DNA of 8,829 nt from JAJTGZ01 sp964403525 (lineage in GTDB: Bacteria; Planctomycetota; Phycisphaerae; Phycisphaerales; UBA1924). Below are positions 1 through 5,628 of this stretch, piece by piece. The DNA lies in contig CAYOGE010000053.1 of NCBI GenBank assembly GCA_964403525.1, positions 1 through 8,829 of the forward strand. The letters are read 5' to 3'. The notes beneath the pieces are model-generated. The model had not been told where the DNA came from. It saw only the letters and a program-made list of their open reading frames with translations, and ran no database searches. A program made the position numbers and the translations under genes. Position 1 is the stretch's first letter, and every line of letters begins with the position of its first letter.

Positions 1-48
1 AGCTCGGTCTGCGCCTGCGACTACATCACGCACGAGGTTGAGCCGTGA
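1..48 (+). CDS. Possible C-terminal end of a plus-strand gene (partial)
   Basis: The frame starting at base 1 is open to a TGA at 46-48 and gives a 15-residue tail ending CDYITHEVEP. Third codon positions are mostly G or C, as in the well-biased genes of this window. The right repeat copy encodes the same tail, and the single base difference is silent in this frame (GAC versus GAT). That pattern fits two paralogous genes pointing towards each other. The piece is too short to assign a family. A second frame, from base 2, is also open through the repeat and on to 181, so coding is not proven. Confidence 0.25.
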   Translation, partial: SSVCACDYITHEVEP

Positions 49-55
49 TCCGTAT
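3..55 (+). repeat. Left copy of 53-bp inverted repeat at the window ends
   Basis: This stretch is the reverse complement of 8777-8829 with one difference in 53 bases (C at 21 here, T in the other copy when read in the same direction). Identity stops sharply after base 55, where the sequences become unrelated. At the outer side the right copy ends with the window, so the true length cannot be seen. The repeat contains an open reading frame ending at a TGA at 46-48, and a second open frame that reads through. It could be the shared 3' end of two related convergent genes, a terminal inverted repeat of a mobile element, or an assembly effect at contig ends. No transposase is seen between the copies. 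Confidence 0.9.
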
Positions 56-56
56 C

Positions 57-83
57 AAAAGGGCAGAGCATCGCTCTGCTCCC
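57..83 (-). terminator. Intrinsic terminator after the 642-residue protein gene
   Basis: Arms GCAGAGC (63-69) and GCTCTGC (73-79) pair perfectly around a three-base loop and can be lengthened by two G-C pairs with a bulge. Read on the minus strand the stem is followed by CC and then TTTTGA, the usual form of a Rho-independent terminator. It lies about 80 bases past the stop codon at 165. On the plus strand the stem is preceded by AAAA but not followed by a T run, so it mainly serves the minus strand. Confidence 0.6.
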
Positions 84-164
84 TAATGGGTCGCGGCTCC
101 GGTAGTCAGATCTTCCTGAGGGGACATCGTGGCACCCCCGACACCACACCCCCACCGCCAACGC

Positions 165-2093
165 TCACGAACAACCACTAAAGAACTGATCAATGAACAC
201 AATGAAGTCGTTATTGTCCAGCAGTAGATCACCGCGTGCTCGACCGCCCGGCCCTCCCAGATCAGCCCTCCCGTCACCCGCGAAGAACCAGTCGATGAAC
301 ACGACGAAGTCGTCGTTGCTCAGCCCGCCGTCCGGCTCCGCAACACCCCCGGCCCCTCCTACATCCGCCGCGCCGCACTCACTCGCCCGCTCAAGGTAGA
401 ACGTCCGAATCGTGTCGCTGAATCCCGTTTCCGCTACCGCCAGCAGCGCACGCGGCCAGCCGTCAGCGTCCACCAACGGCGATGCAAACGCGACGCTCGT
501 CAGCAGGTACGGATCAGGACCCGGCAGCCCCGCCACCAGCGCATCGTTGAGGTTCACAACGACACCAGCGACGTTCCACAACGCCGCGTGATACAGCGGC
601 ATTGGAACATCCTGTGGCGCTGGCCGCTGATCATTCATCCGCGTGAGGACCACGCCCCCTTCCGTCAGCGAGTCGTATGCCCCCAAACTCAACTCAAGGG
701 TCGGAACGCGATAGGTCCCACTCGCAGGGTCAAAGATCCAGAACTTTGTGCCCGCCTGCTCCTGCGGCGAATAACGCACCGAAGAGCCCAGCACAACCCC
801 CGCGGCGTTCACCTGCCGCACGAGGCTCCGCCGCATGAGGCCATAGGGGCCGACAGTTTCAAAGTCGCCGCCCGAGAACCCAACGCGCCGCACCATGGCC
901 CCGTCGAAGTACCACGCGTCACACGAGTCGTTCCTCCACCCTGTGCCAGCAAAAACAGAGGTGCGCCCCGCGACGCGGCCGTTTGTTGTTGACGCCGTGA
1001 CGATCGTTTCCCGTAGCAGCCCGTCGGTGGTCGGCAGCGTGTAGTCGGGCCCTTCAAGGCTCAGTGGGACCCACGAACCCGCGGCGTCCAACGCCCATGC
1101 GTCGCGTCCTCCTGCGATGCTGCCACAGACTGTCGCCCGAACATCAAAGACCCCGCCTCCATCATCGAACGCAGCGATGGGAATCAGCGCCGAGTGAGGC
1201 AAGCCGCCGCACACCGCCAGGTAGTCAGAACCCGGTGGCAGCGGAACAACAGAATAGACGCCTCCCTGGTACCGCCAGGCAGTAACCGCATTTGGCATGT
1301 GCGCCGTCGAATATGGACGGCTGATCCCGTAAACCGCGCCGCCCATCCCGACCGCGGAAATCCCGCTTTGTCTCGACACACCAGTCGGGGTCTGTTGCTG
1401 GTACGGCGCGCCCGGCAACCCCGCGAGGATCGTCGTTACCCCACCCGAGTAGACCCACCCGTCAGTCCTCAGTTGCGCCTGCGGCCCCCCCCAGCTTGCG
1501 GTCGGAATAGGACGCCTGAGCACCGTTCCGGTGACTACTCCACCGCCGGTGACACCCACGACCACTGCACTCCGCACCGTTGCGCCGTCGACAACGCTGT
1601 CGTAGTCCCCGCCGTGCGGCGAAATCAGCGTCGCCACGCCGTCGCGCCAACGCCAGACGTCGCCGCCGAGTTGGCTCCCCGTCCCTTCGGCAATCCAACT
1701 CGTCCCGCCAATGACCGTGCCGTCATCCAGCAGAAAGCCCGGCAAGTCCATCCTCCGCGCATCCGCTGGGATCTGTCGCTCGAACACCGACAAGGGCACC
1801 TCGATGATCCGCGTTGTGTGCCCATCCCAGAGCCAACCGGTCCAGACACCCGCCGGCATTCCGGGCGCGTTAGCGAGCGCCCTTGCTGTACCAAGAACCT
1901 CGCCGCGCGAGTTGATCGCGACCGGCTGGTTCCACGAGTACAGCGTAGCGACCGGGGGATCCATCATCGCCCGCACACCAAGCCGTTGGAAAGGCTCTCC
2001 GCGAAGTCCCACCTCTATCGCTCGGTACGTGGGCTGTCCGAGCGCCAACGCCGTCAACATCACTAACCACGCACAGCCGCAAATAGTCTTCAT
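165..2093 (-). CDS. Secreted HAF-like repeat protein with C-terminal dockerin-like (GC-type) module
   Basis: The 642-residue product starts with a signal peptide (MKTICGCAW, then a hydrophobic run to about residue 19). Residues 25-550 hold recurring blocks of the style 'VAINSRGEVLGTA ... W-W-DG' and 'VNAAGVVLGSS', resembling HAF-type extracellular repeats that may fold as a propeller. From about residue 573 there are two copies of a dockerin-like calcium-loop module: NDDFVVFIDWFF (about 593-604) and NNDFIVFIDQFF (about 627-638), with cysteines just before (C573) and after (C641) them. This tail is typical of Phycisphaerae exported proteins and probably mediates surface attachment; the binding partner is unknown. 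The start ATG has only a weak ribosome site (GGTAGATAG lies directly upstream). Codon bias is weaker than in the pilus ATPase gene: in the first 36 codons I count 24 ending in G or C, against 33. Function beyond secretion is not known. Confidence 0.85.
   Translation of the reverse strand: MKTICGCAWLVMLTALALGQPTYRAIEVGLRGEPFQRLGVRAMMDPPVATLYSWNQPVAINSRGEVLGTARALANAPGMPAGVWTGWLWDGHTTRIIEVPLSVFERQIPADARRMDLPGFLLDDGTVIGGTSWIAEGTGSQLGGDVWRWRDGVATLISPHGGDYDSVVDGATVRSAVVVGVTGGGVVTGTVLRRPIPTASWGGPQAQLRTDGWVYSGGVTTILAGLPGAPYQQQTPTGVSRQSGISAVGMGGAVYGISRPYSTAHMPNAVTAWRYQGGVYSVVPLPPGSDYLAVCGGLPHSALIPIAAFDDGGGVFDVRATVCGSIAGGRDAWALDAAGSWVPLSLEGPDYTLPTTDGLLRETIVTASTTNGRVAGRTSVFAGTGWRNDSCDAWYFDGAMVRRVGFSGGDFETVGPYGLMRRSLVRQVNAAGVVLGSSVRYSPQEQAGTKFWIFDPASGTYRVPTLELSLGAYDSLTEGGVVLTRMNDQRPAPQDVPMPLYHAALWNVAGVVVNLNDALVAGLPGPDPYLLTSVAFASPLVDADGWPRALLAVAETGFSDTIRTFYLERASECGAADVGGAGGVAEPDGGLSNDDFVVFIDWFFAGDGRADLGGPGGRARGDLLLDNNDFIVFIDQFFSGCS
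193..326 (-). repeat. Two direct DNA repeats encoding the duplicated dockerin-like module
   Basis: Bases 193-226 and 293-326, on the plus strand, share the pattern ATGAACAC-AATGAAGTCGTT / ATGAACAC-GACGAAGTCGTC, offset by 100 bases. They encode the two NDF-x-VFID segments at the C-terminus of the secreted protein. Most differences fall at third positions or conservative sites, as expected of a duplicated protein motif rather than a mobile repeat. Confidence 0.7.
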
Positions 2094-2126
2094 CTATCTA
2101 CCATCGGCGGACAGCGAAACCGCGCA

Positions 2127-2143
2127 CCAATTGCACGAATTGG
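2127..2143. promoter_or_regulatory. Perfect 6+6 palindrome upstream of the HAF-like gene
   Basis: CCAATT at 2127-2132 and AATTGG at 2138-2143 form a perfect inverted repeat with a five-base spacer (GCACG). It lies 34-50 bases upstream of the ATG at 2093, in an AT-richer patch of a GC-rich gap, where an operator for a dimeric regulator would be expected. No regulator gene with an obvious match is in the window. Chance cannot be excluded for arms this short. Confidence 0.3.
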
Positions 2144-2310
2144 ATTCACCGCCACGACCCGATCCCACTGCGGGAGCAGTCGCGGCACCCCCGACGCGGC
2201 ATCCTCCCCCCTTACCCCTCACGCAACCTGCTCCAACCCCTAAACAGACGGTTTCGTAGTCATCATCGACCGGTTCTGCGACGTGCCCTCGCAGTAGGGC
2301 CACCTCACCA

Positions 2311-2350
2311 ACGAAACAGGTCGCACCGAACCCGTTGGCCCGGTGCGACC
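2311..2350 (-). terminator. Intrinsic terminator after the 244-residue PEP-CTERM-like gene
   Basis: A perfect 10-bp stem, GGTCGCACCG (2319-2328) with CGGTGCGACC (2341-2350), closes a 12-base loop. On the minus strand it is followed by TGTTTCGTT, a T-rich tail. It begins 28 bases past the stop codon of the gene ending at 2379, so it separates that gene from the HAF-like gene, which then needs its own promoter in 2094-2310. Confidence 0.75.
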
Positions 2351-2378
2351 CATTGACGTCTACACAGCAATCAGTTGT

Positions 2379-3113
2379 TCAGCGGCGGCGACGGAGTGCC
2401 ATGAGCCCGCCAAGGCCGAGCATCGCGGCCGCACTCGGCGTGGGCACGATTTGCAGCTCAGCGCCGAAGATCAGACCCGAGGGGGCGCCGCCCTGGTCGC
2501 GCTGGTAGAGGAACAGCTCGTTGTTGCCCGTGGTGATCGCGCCCAGGATGTTGAAGTTGATGATCGATGACTCGATGGTGAAGTTGCCGCCCGCGGCGGG
2601 TGTCAGGGCGGTCACGTTGCCGAACGAGTCACGCAGGTAGGCGCCGATCGGGTTGGCGCCGCCCCAGACAATGTCGCCCAGGCCATCGTCGGCCGACCAC
2701 GCCAGTGAAATCGTGGCGCCGGTGATGCCGACGGTGGTGACGGTGAATGGCACGCGGTAGAGCGTGCTCGACGAGGCACCGAGGGTTGTGCCGGGGTACA
2801 TCCCCGTCCCGATCCAGCGGGCCAGCGGATCGAACGTCAGCGAGGGGATCCACGCGGAATGAGGCGTGATGCAGATGGCGGGGTTGGTCGCCGCAGCGTT
2901 GAAGTCGGCGGCCACGAACGGGCTGCCGCTGAGCGGGCCGCTGGTAACGGTGTTGCCGAAGGTGATGATGCTGTCAAACTGCCCCGGGGTTCCGGGGAAC
3001 CCGGACACCTGACCGCTGCGGAGCACGATGGTCTCGGCGGCGGCCGGCGCTGCGGCCGCGGCAGCGACGAGCAACACACTGGCGGCAAAGCGGCAAGTAC
3101 GGGAAGTTTTCAC
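2379..3113 (-). CDS. Secreted PEP-CTERM-like surface protein, 244 residues
   Basis: The start is GTG at 3111-3113, preceded by a good ribosome site, GAGGAG, ending eight bases before it. The first 26 residues are a signal peptide (MKTSRTCRF, then a long Val/Ala run ending AAAE). The middle is rich in Gly, Ser, Thr and small hydrophobics and looks like a beta-sandwich; I do not recognise a named domain. The last 22 residues are a sorting tail: VPTP (223-226), a hydrophobic Gly/Leu helix, then RRRR as the very last residues. This is the layout of PEP-CTERM proteins processed by exosortase, though with TP in place of EP. No exosortase is encoded here. The protein is probably exported and held at the outer surface; its role is unknown. 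Confidence 0.85.
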   Translation of the reverse strand: MKTSRTCRFAASVLLVAAAAAAPAAAETIVLRSGQVSGFPGTPGQFDSIITFGNTVTSGPLSGSPFVAADFNAAATNPAICITPHSAWIPSLTFDPLARWIGTGMYPGTTLGASSSTLYRVPFTVTTVGITGATISLAWSADDGLGDIVWGGANPIGAYLRDSFGNVTALTPAAGGNFTIESSIINFNILGAITTGNNELFLYQRDQGGAPSGLIFGAELQIVPTPSAAAMLGLGGLMALRRRR

Positions 3114-3120
3114 GGGTCTC

Positions 3121-3127
3121 TCTCCTC
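3121..3127 (-). promoter_or_regulatory. Ribosome binding site fixing the GTG start of the PEP-CTERM-like gene
   Basis: Plus-strand TCTCCTC reads GAGGAGA in the mRNA, a near-complete anti-16S match, seven to eight bases before the GTG at 3113. It supports GTG rather than any downstream ATG as the start, together with the signal peptide that begins there. Confidence 0.7.
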
Positions 3128-3153
3128 AAAGGGGGTTAAGTGGGACACCGTGA

Positions 3154-3168
3154 CTTGCCGCGGGCAAG
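3154..3168 (-). other. Small hairpin in the leader of the 244-residue protein gene
   Basis: CTTGCC (3154-3159) and GGCAAG (3163-3168) form a perfect 6-bp stem with a three-base loop, about 40 bases upstream of the GTG start. No T run follows on either strand, so a terminator is unlikely. It may stabilise the 5' leader, or be chance. Confidence 0.3.
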
Positions 3169-3199
3169 CCAGACCTTGCAGCGAATTGTCCGATTTCCT

Positions 3200-3216
3200 C
3201 GGTCGCGCGGCGACCG
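3200..3216 (-). terminator. Hairpin after the anti-sigma gene, possible weak terminator
   Basis: CGGTCGC (3200-3206) and GCGACCG (3210-3216) form a 7-bp GC-rich stem with a three-base loop, 29 bases past the anti-sigma stop codon. On the minus strand it is followed by AGGAAATCGG, without a T tract, so termination would be partial at best or Rho-dependent. Read-through into the next surface-protein gene is therefore possible. Confidence 0.35.
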
Positions 3217-3244
3217 GTTCGGCCAATCGTACCGCTTTCGGCGG

Positions 3245-4039
3245 TCAAGACTCCGCGGCCTCGATCCCCGTGATCACCCGCGGCTCGGCCAGCGGCGTGA
3301 CCTCGATCAGCCAAACACCGTTGACGTTCCGCCGAAACAGCCGCGGCGTGCCGCTCGCGTCGTCGGGCGGGACCATCCGCTCGGGTGGTGCCTGGTCCAT
3401 CACGACCATCACGGGCTGGCCGTCAACACTCGCAAGCAACAGCCCCGTGTAGGCAGAGAAGATGTCGCCGCGAGACCAGCCCGCCAGCACCGGCTCGGCC
3501 CGTCCGGGCGTGGCCGCGCGGTGCGCTGGGCGCAGCCCGTGCCCGAGCGCCTTGGTCGTCCACGCGACAAAGGCCTCGTCGGTGGTGCAGACTTCCTTCG
3601 GCTTGAAGCCCGACGCCACCTGCGCCCGGTACTCGCGCAGGATCAGCTCCCGATTCTTCTGCTGGTACTGCTCGGACGTCAGCGGCTTGAACTCCGTCGG
3701 CCTCGGACGCGGCGCAACGTACCACACCGCCGCGCCCAACGGCAAGGCGATCGATGCGGCCACAGCCACGAACTTCACCCATTGCATCGGCGTGCGCCGC
3801 CGCGCCGGCGCGTGGGCGATCGGAAGCGACGACCCGTCCAGCGCCGCGGCACCCGGCGCGGCCGCGTACGCCTTGAGCGCCCCGCACATGCGCCGGTGCG
3901 CCACGACCTGATCCCGCAAGGCGCTGTCGGCGGCAAGCTCGCCCTCGAAGCGGGCGGCTTCCTCCGCGGGCATCAGCCCGTCAAGGTACCGCTCGAGCCG
4001 GTCGTCAACGAAGGGTTGCTCTGGAGGCTGGGTGCTCAT
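3245..4039 (-). CDS. Membrane-bound anti-sigma factor (non-zinc type), 264 residues
   Basis: The start chosen is ATG at 4037-4039 (MSTQPPEQ), not an upstream one, because GGAG lies six bases before it and the ATG overlaps the sigma factor stop as ATGA. The N-terminal region (13-52) has the anti-sigma layout RLERYLDGLMPAEEAARFE, a helical domain that binds region 2/4 of an ECF sigma factor in the cytoplasm; the zinc-binding H-x3-C-x2-C motif is absent. One membrane helix spans about residues 88-109. The C-terminal 150 residues would be periplasmic, and hold a domain I do not recognise with a hydrophobic strand pair around GLLLASVDGQPVMVVMDQA. By family knowledge it keeps the sigma factor inactive until an envelope signal. 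Pairing with the upstream sigma gene is strongly supported by the coupling; the signal is unknown. Confidence 0.85.
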   Translation of the reverse strand: MSTQPPEQPFVDDRLERYLDGLMPAEEAARFEGELAADSALRDQVVAHRRMCGALKAYAAAPGAAALDGSSLPIAHAPARRRTPMQWVKFVAVAASIALPLGAAVWYVAPRPRPTEFKPLTSEQYQQKNRELILREYRAQVASGFKPKEVCTTDEAFVAWTTKALGHGLRPAHRAATPGRAEPVLAGWSRGDIFSAYTGLLLASVDGQPVMVVMDQAPPERMVPPDDASGTPRLFRRNVNGVWLIEVTPLAEPRVITGIEAAES

Positions 4040-4647
4040 GTTCGGCTCCCTGGACGCGACGACGGGTCGGCTTTGTCTTCGGCGAGCGCCGTCAGCTCCT
4101 GACGGACCGCACGCTGGGCGCGGTGGACGTGGCTCATGGCGGTTCCTTCGGGCACCTGGGCGATCGCGGCGATGGCGCTGTAGGCAAGGCCACCGACGAT
4201 CCGCAGCAGCAGGCACAAACGCGCGGTTTCTGAGAGGCGGTCGAGCGCACGCCGAAGGGCGATCGCCTCGTCGCCGTCAACATCGGGTGCCTGCACGCGA
4301 GCGCCGGAGGCGCCGCCCGGCCCCCCCGCCCCGCCGAGGCGCTCGGCCGAATCTCCAAGCGAAACGGGTGCCGCGTGCCGCGCCCGCCGGGCGTTGAGCG
4401 CTGTGTACCGCGTGATCTGCGCCATCCACGCGTCGAAGTTGCTCCCCTCGCGGAACTCGCCCGCGCGGAACTTGTTGAGCCCGGTAATGGTCGCATCCTG
4501 CAGCACATCTTCGGCCTCGGTTCGGTCAGCAACGATCGCCAGAGCAACCAGGTACATCCTCGGGCGGGCGAGATTGAACATCGCAGCGAACGAGTCGGCG
4601 CTGCTGTGCGCCGTGGAGGTACCGGCCTGAGAGCGTGTCGCGGTCAT
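4036..4647 (-). CDS. ECF-type RNA polymerase sigma factor, 203 residues
   Basis: The start chosen is ATG at 4645-4647 (MTATRSQAG), with a G-rich ribosome site (GGGGGGTG) a few bases upstream; an open frame continues further upstream but lacks sigma-like sequence. Region 2 covers about residues 19-90, including the DRTEAEDVLQDATITGLNKF stretch that contacts core polymerase and the -10 element. A Gly-rich linker follows (104-118). Region 4 covers about 128-183, with the helix-turn-helix at LAYSAIAAIAQVPEGTAMS and HVHRAQRAV after it. Length and architecture are normal for an ECF sigma; no region 1.1 or 3. Its stop overlaps the anti-sigma start by four bases. Likely targets are envelope or surface genes, possibly including neighbours, but no target promoter was identified. 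Confidence 0.9.
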   Translation of the reverse strand: MTATRSQAGTSTAHSSADSFAAMFNLARPRMYLVALAIVADRTEAEDVLQDATITGLNKFRAGEFREGSNFDAWMAQITRYTALNARRARHAAPVSLGDSAERLGGAGGPGGASGARVQAPDVDGDEAIALRRALDRLSETARLCLLLRIVGGLAYSAIAAIAQVPEGTAMSHVHRAQRAVRQELTALAEDKADPSSRPGSRT

Positions 4648-4684
4648 CGAGCACCCCCCACCATTGAAGGGGCATCGGTGCTCG
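4648..4684 (-). promoter_or_regulatory. Hairpin covering the ribosome binding site of the sigma gene
   Basis: CGAGCACC (4648-4655) pairs with GGTGCTCG (4677-4684), and inside it CCCC (4656-4659) pairs with GGGG (4669-4672), leaving a nine-base loop and a four-base bulge. The 12 pairs end directly at the ATG, and the G-rich ribosome site forms one arm. In the mRNA the site would be hidden unless the stem opens. This suggests translational control of the sigma factor, for instance by temperature or a bound factor; that is inference. Confidence 0.45.
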
Positions 4685-4807
4685 ACTGCCCCGCTCCTGG
4701 CACGGCACAGCCCACGCGCGCGAGCGCGGTGTGTGCAGACCAGAAGTGCGGGCAAGTGCCGACCATGTGCGAACGAGCGTAGCCGAGTTTTTCCAACACC
4801 CATCAAT

Positions 4808-4835
4808 CCAGCGGGCGTGTGGGGACGCCCGCTGG
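4808..4835 (-). terminator. Strong hairpin after the 181-residue PEP-CTERM-like gene
   Basis: A perfect 11-bp GC-rich stem, CCAGCGGGCGT (4808-4818) with ACGCCCGCTGG (4825-4835), has a six-base loop. It lies about 60 bases past the stop at 4895 and 160 bases before the sigma start. The following bases on the minus strand, ATTGATGGG, are only weakly T-rich, so it is a probable but not classical intrinsic terminator. It separates the surface protein from the sigma/anti-sigma operon. The rest of 4648-4894 shows no gene. Confidence 0.55.
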
Positions 4836-4894
4836 AAAGATGAGCTGTGTGACCAGACCAGCCCCCCGCAAAGCGCGAGGGAGATGTGCGGTTT

Positions 4895-5440
4895 TCAGCC
4901 GACCCGCCGGCGTCGGCATGCAGCGATCGGGGCAAGCATCAGGGCAAACGCTCCCGCGGGAGCGGGCACGACCGAGGCGGTGAACTGGAACCCGGCATCC
5001 GAGAACGCAGCGCCGGAATAGACGTACGAAGTGGTCACGTGGTTGGTCGGGCTTGAAACGGCGAAGCCCGAAAGGGCTGCGGGTGAACTGGCGCTGTCGA
5101 ATCCAAACGTCGCGAGCGTCCCCCCGGCGCTGAGCCGCGCGCCGACGGTGCTCGCCTGCCAGAGGATCGAGGCGGCACCCGCCCCACCGACCACCTGCGC
5201 CGACCAGCCGGCCGGAGATGTGATGTTGGTGGGAACAGTCGCCATGAAGTTGCCACCGGGGATCCACGCGAACCAGAGCGTGCCCACGGTGGTCGATCCG
5301 GTGTTGAGCAGCGTGACCGTGTAGTGATAGTTTCCCCCGCCGATCGGAGTCCCCGAAACAGAAGCGCTCGCCGTCAGAGCGCCATGAGCGCCCGAGGCTG
5401 CGACGAGAACGACTGATGCAAGAACGAAGTGCTTGTGCAT
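4895..5440 (-). CDS. Secreted PEP-CTERM-like surface protein, 181 residues
   Basis: The start taken is ATG at 5438-5440 (MHKHFVLASV), because the signal peptide begins there and AGGGAA lies ten bases upstream; an in-frame ATG eight codons earlier has no such site. The signal peptide runs to about residue 20 (SGAHG-A). Residues 21-155 look like a small beta-sandwich with the run YHYTVTLLNTGSTTVGTLWF (38-57), a style I have seen in other exported planctomycete proteins, but no named domain. The tail is VPAP (158-161), a hydrophobic segment (162-174), and RRRR (176-179) followed by VG: the PEP-CTERM layout with AP for EP. It is probably exported and retained at the surface. Sequence between its start and the esterase stop (5441-5628) holds no recognisable gene. 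Confidence 0.8.
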   Translation of the reverse strand: MHKHFVLASVVLVAASGAHGALTASASVSGTPIGGGNYHYTVTLLNTGSTTVGTLWFAWIPGGNFMATVPTNITSPAGWSAQVVGGAGAASILWQASTVGARLSAGGTLATFGFDSASSPAALSGFAVSSPTNHVTTSYVYSGAAFSDAGFQFTASVVPAPAGAFALMLAPIAACRRRRVG

Positions 5441-5628
5441 GTGCGACGCTTTCCCTGTAATCACCCGCCACGGACCTCTTACTCACGGGCCACATGTCGG
5501 CAGGGGGCTCGTTCCTTGCACCGCTCTCCGCTTCCCCACAGGCTGCGCACGCAAAGACCGCGCAGTTTCAGGCCGAAACCGGGCCGACCGTTCACCTGTC
5601 CGGACCCATCTCACCCGAGCCGCGCGGC

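Noticed and set aside
38..45. Integron-like GTTRRRY core (GTTGAGC) inside the end repeat
   Set aside because: The matching second core and spacing of an attC site are missing, and a single seven-base degenerate match is expected by chance.
2094..2303. Small minus-strand open frame of 69 codons ending directly at the start of the secreted repeat protein gene
   Set aside because: It overlaps the leader with the palindrome, begins just after a terminator, and its Gly/Ala/Cys-rich product shows no recognisable feature.
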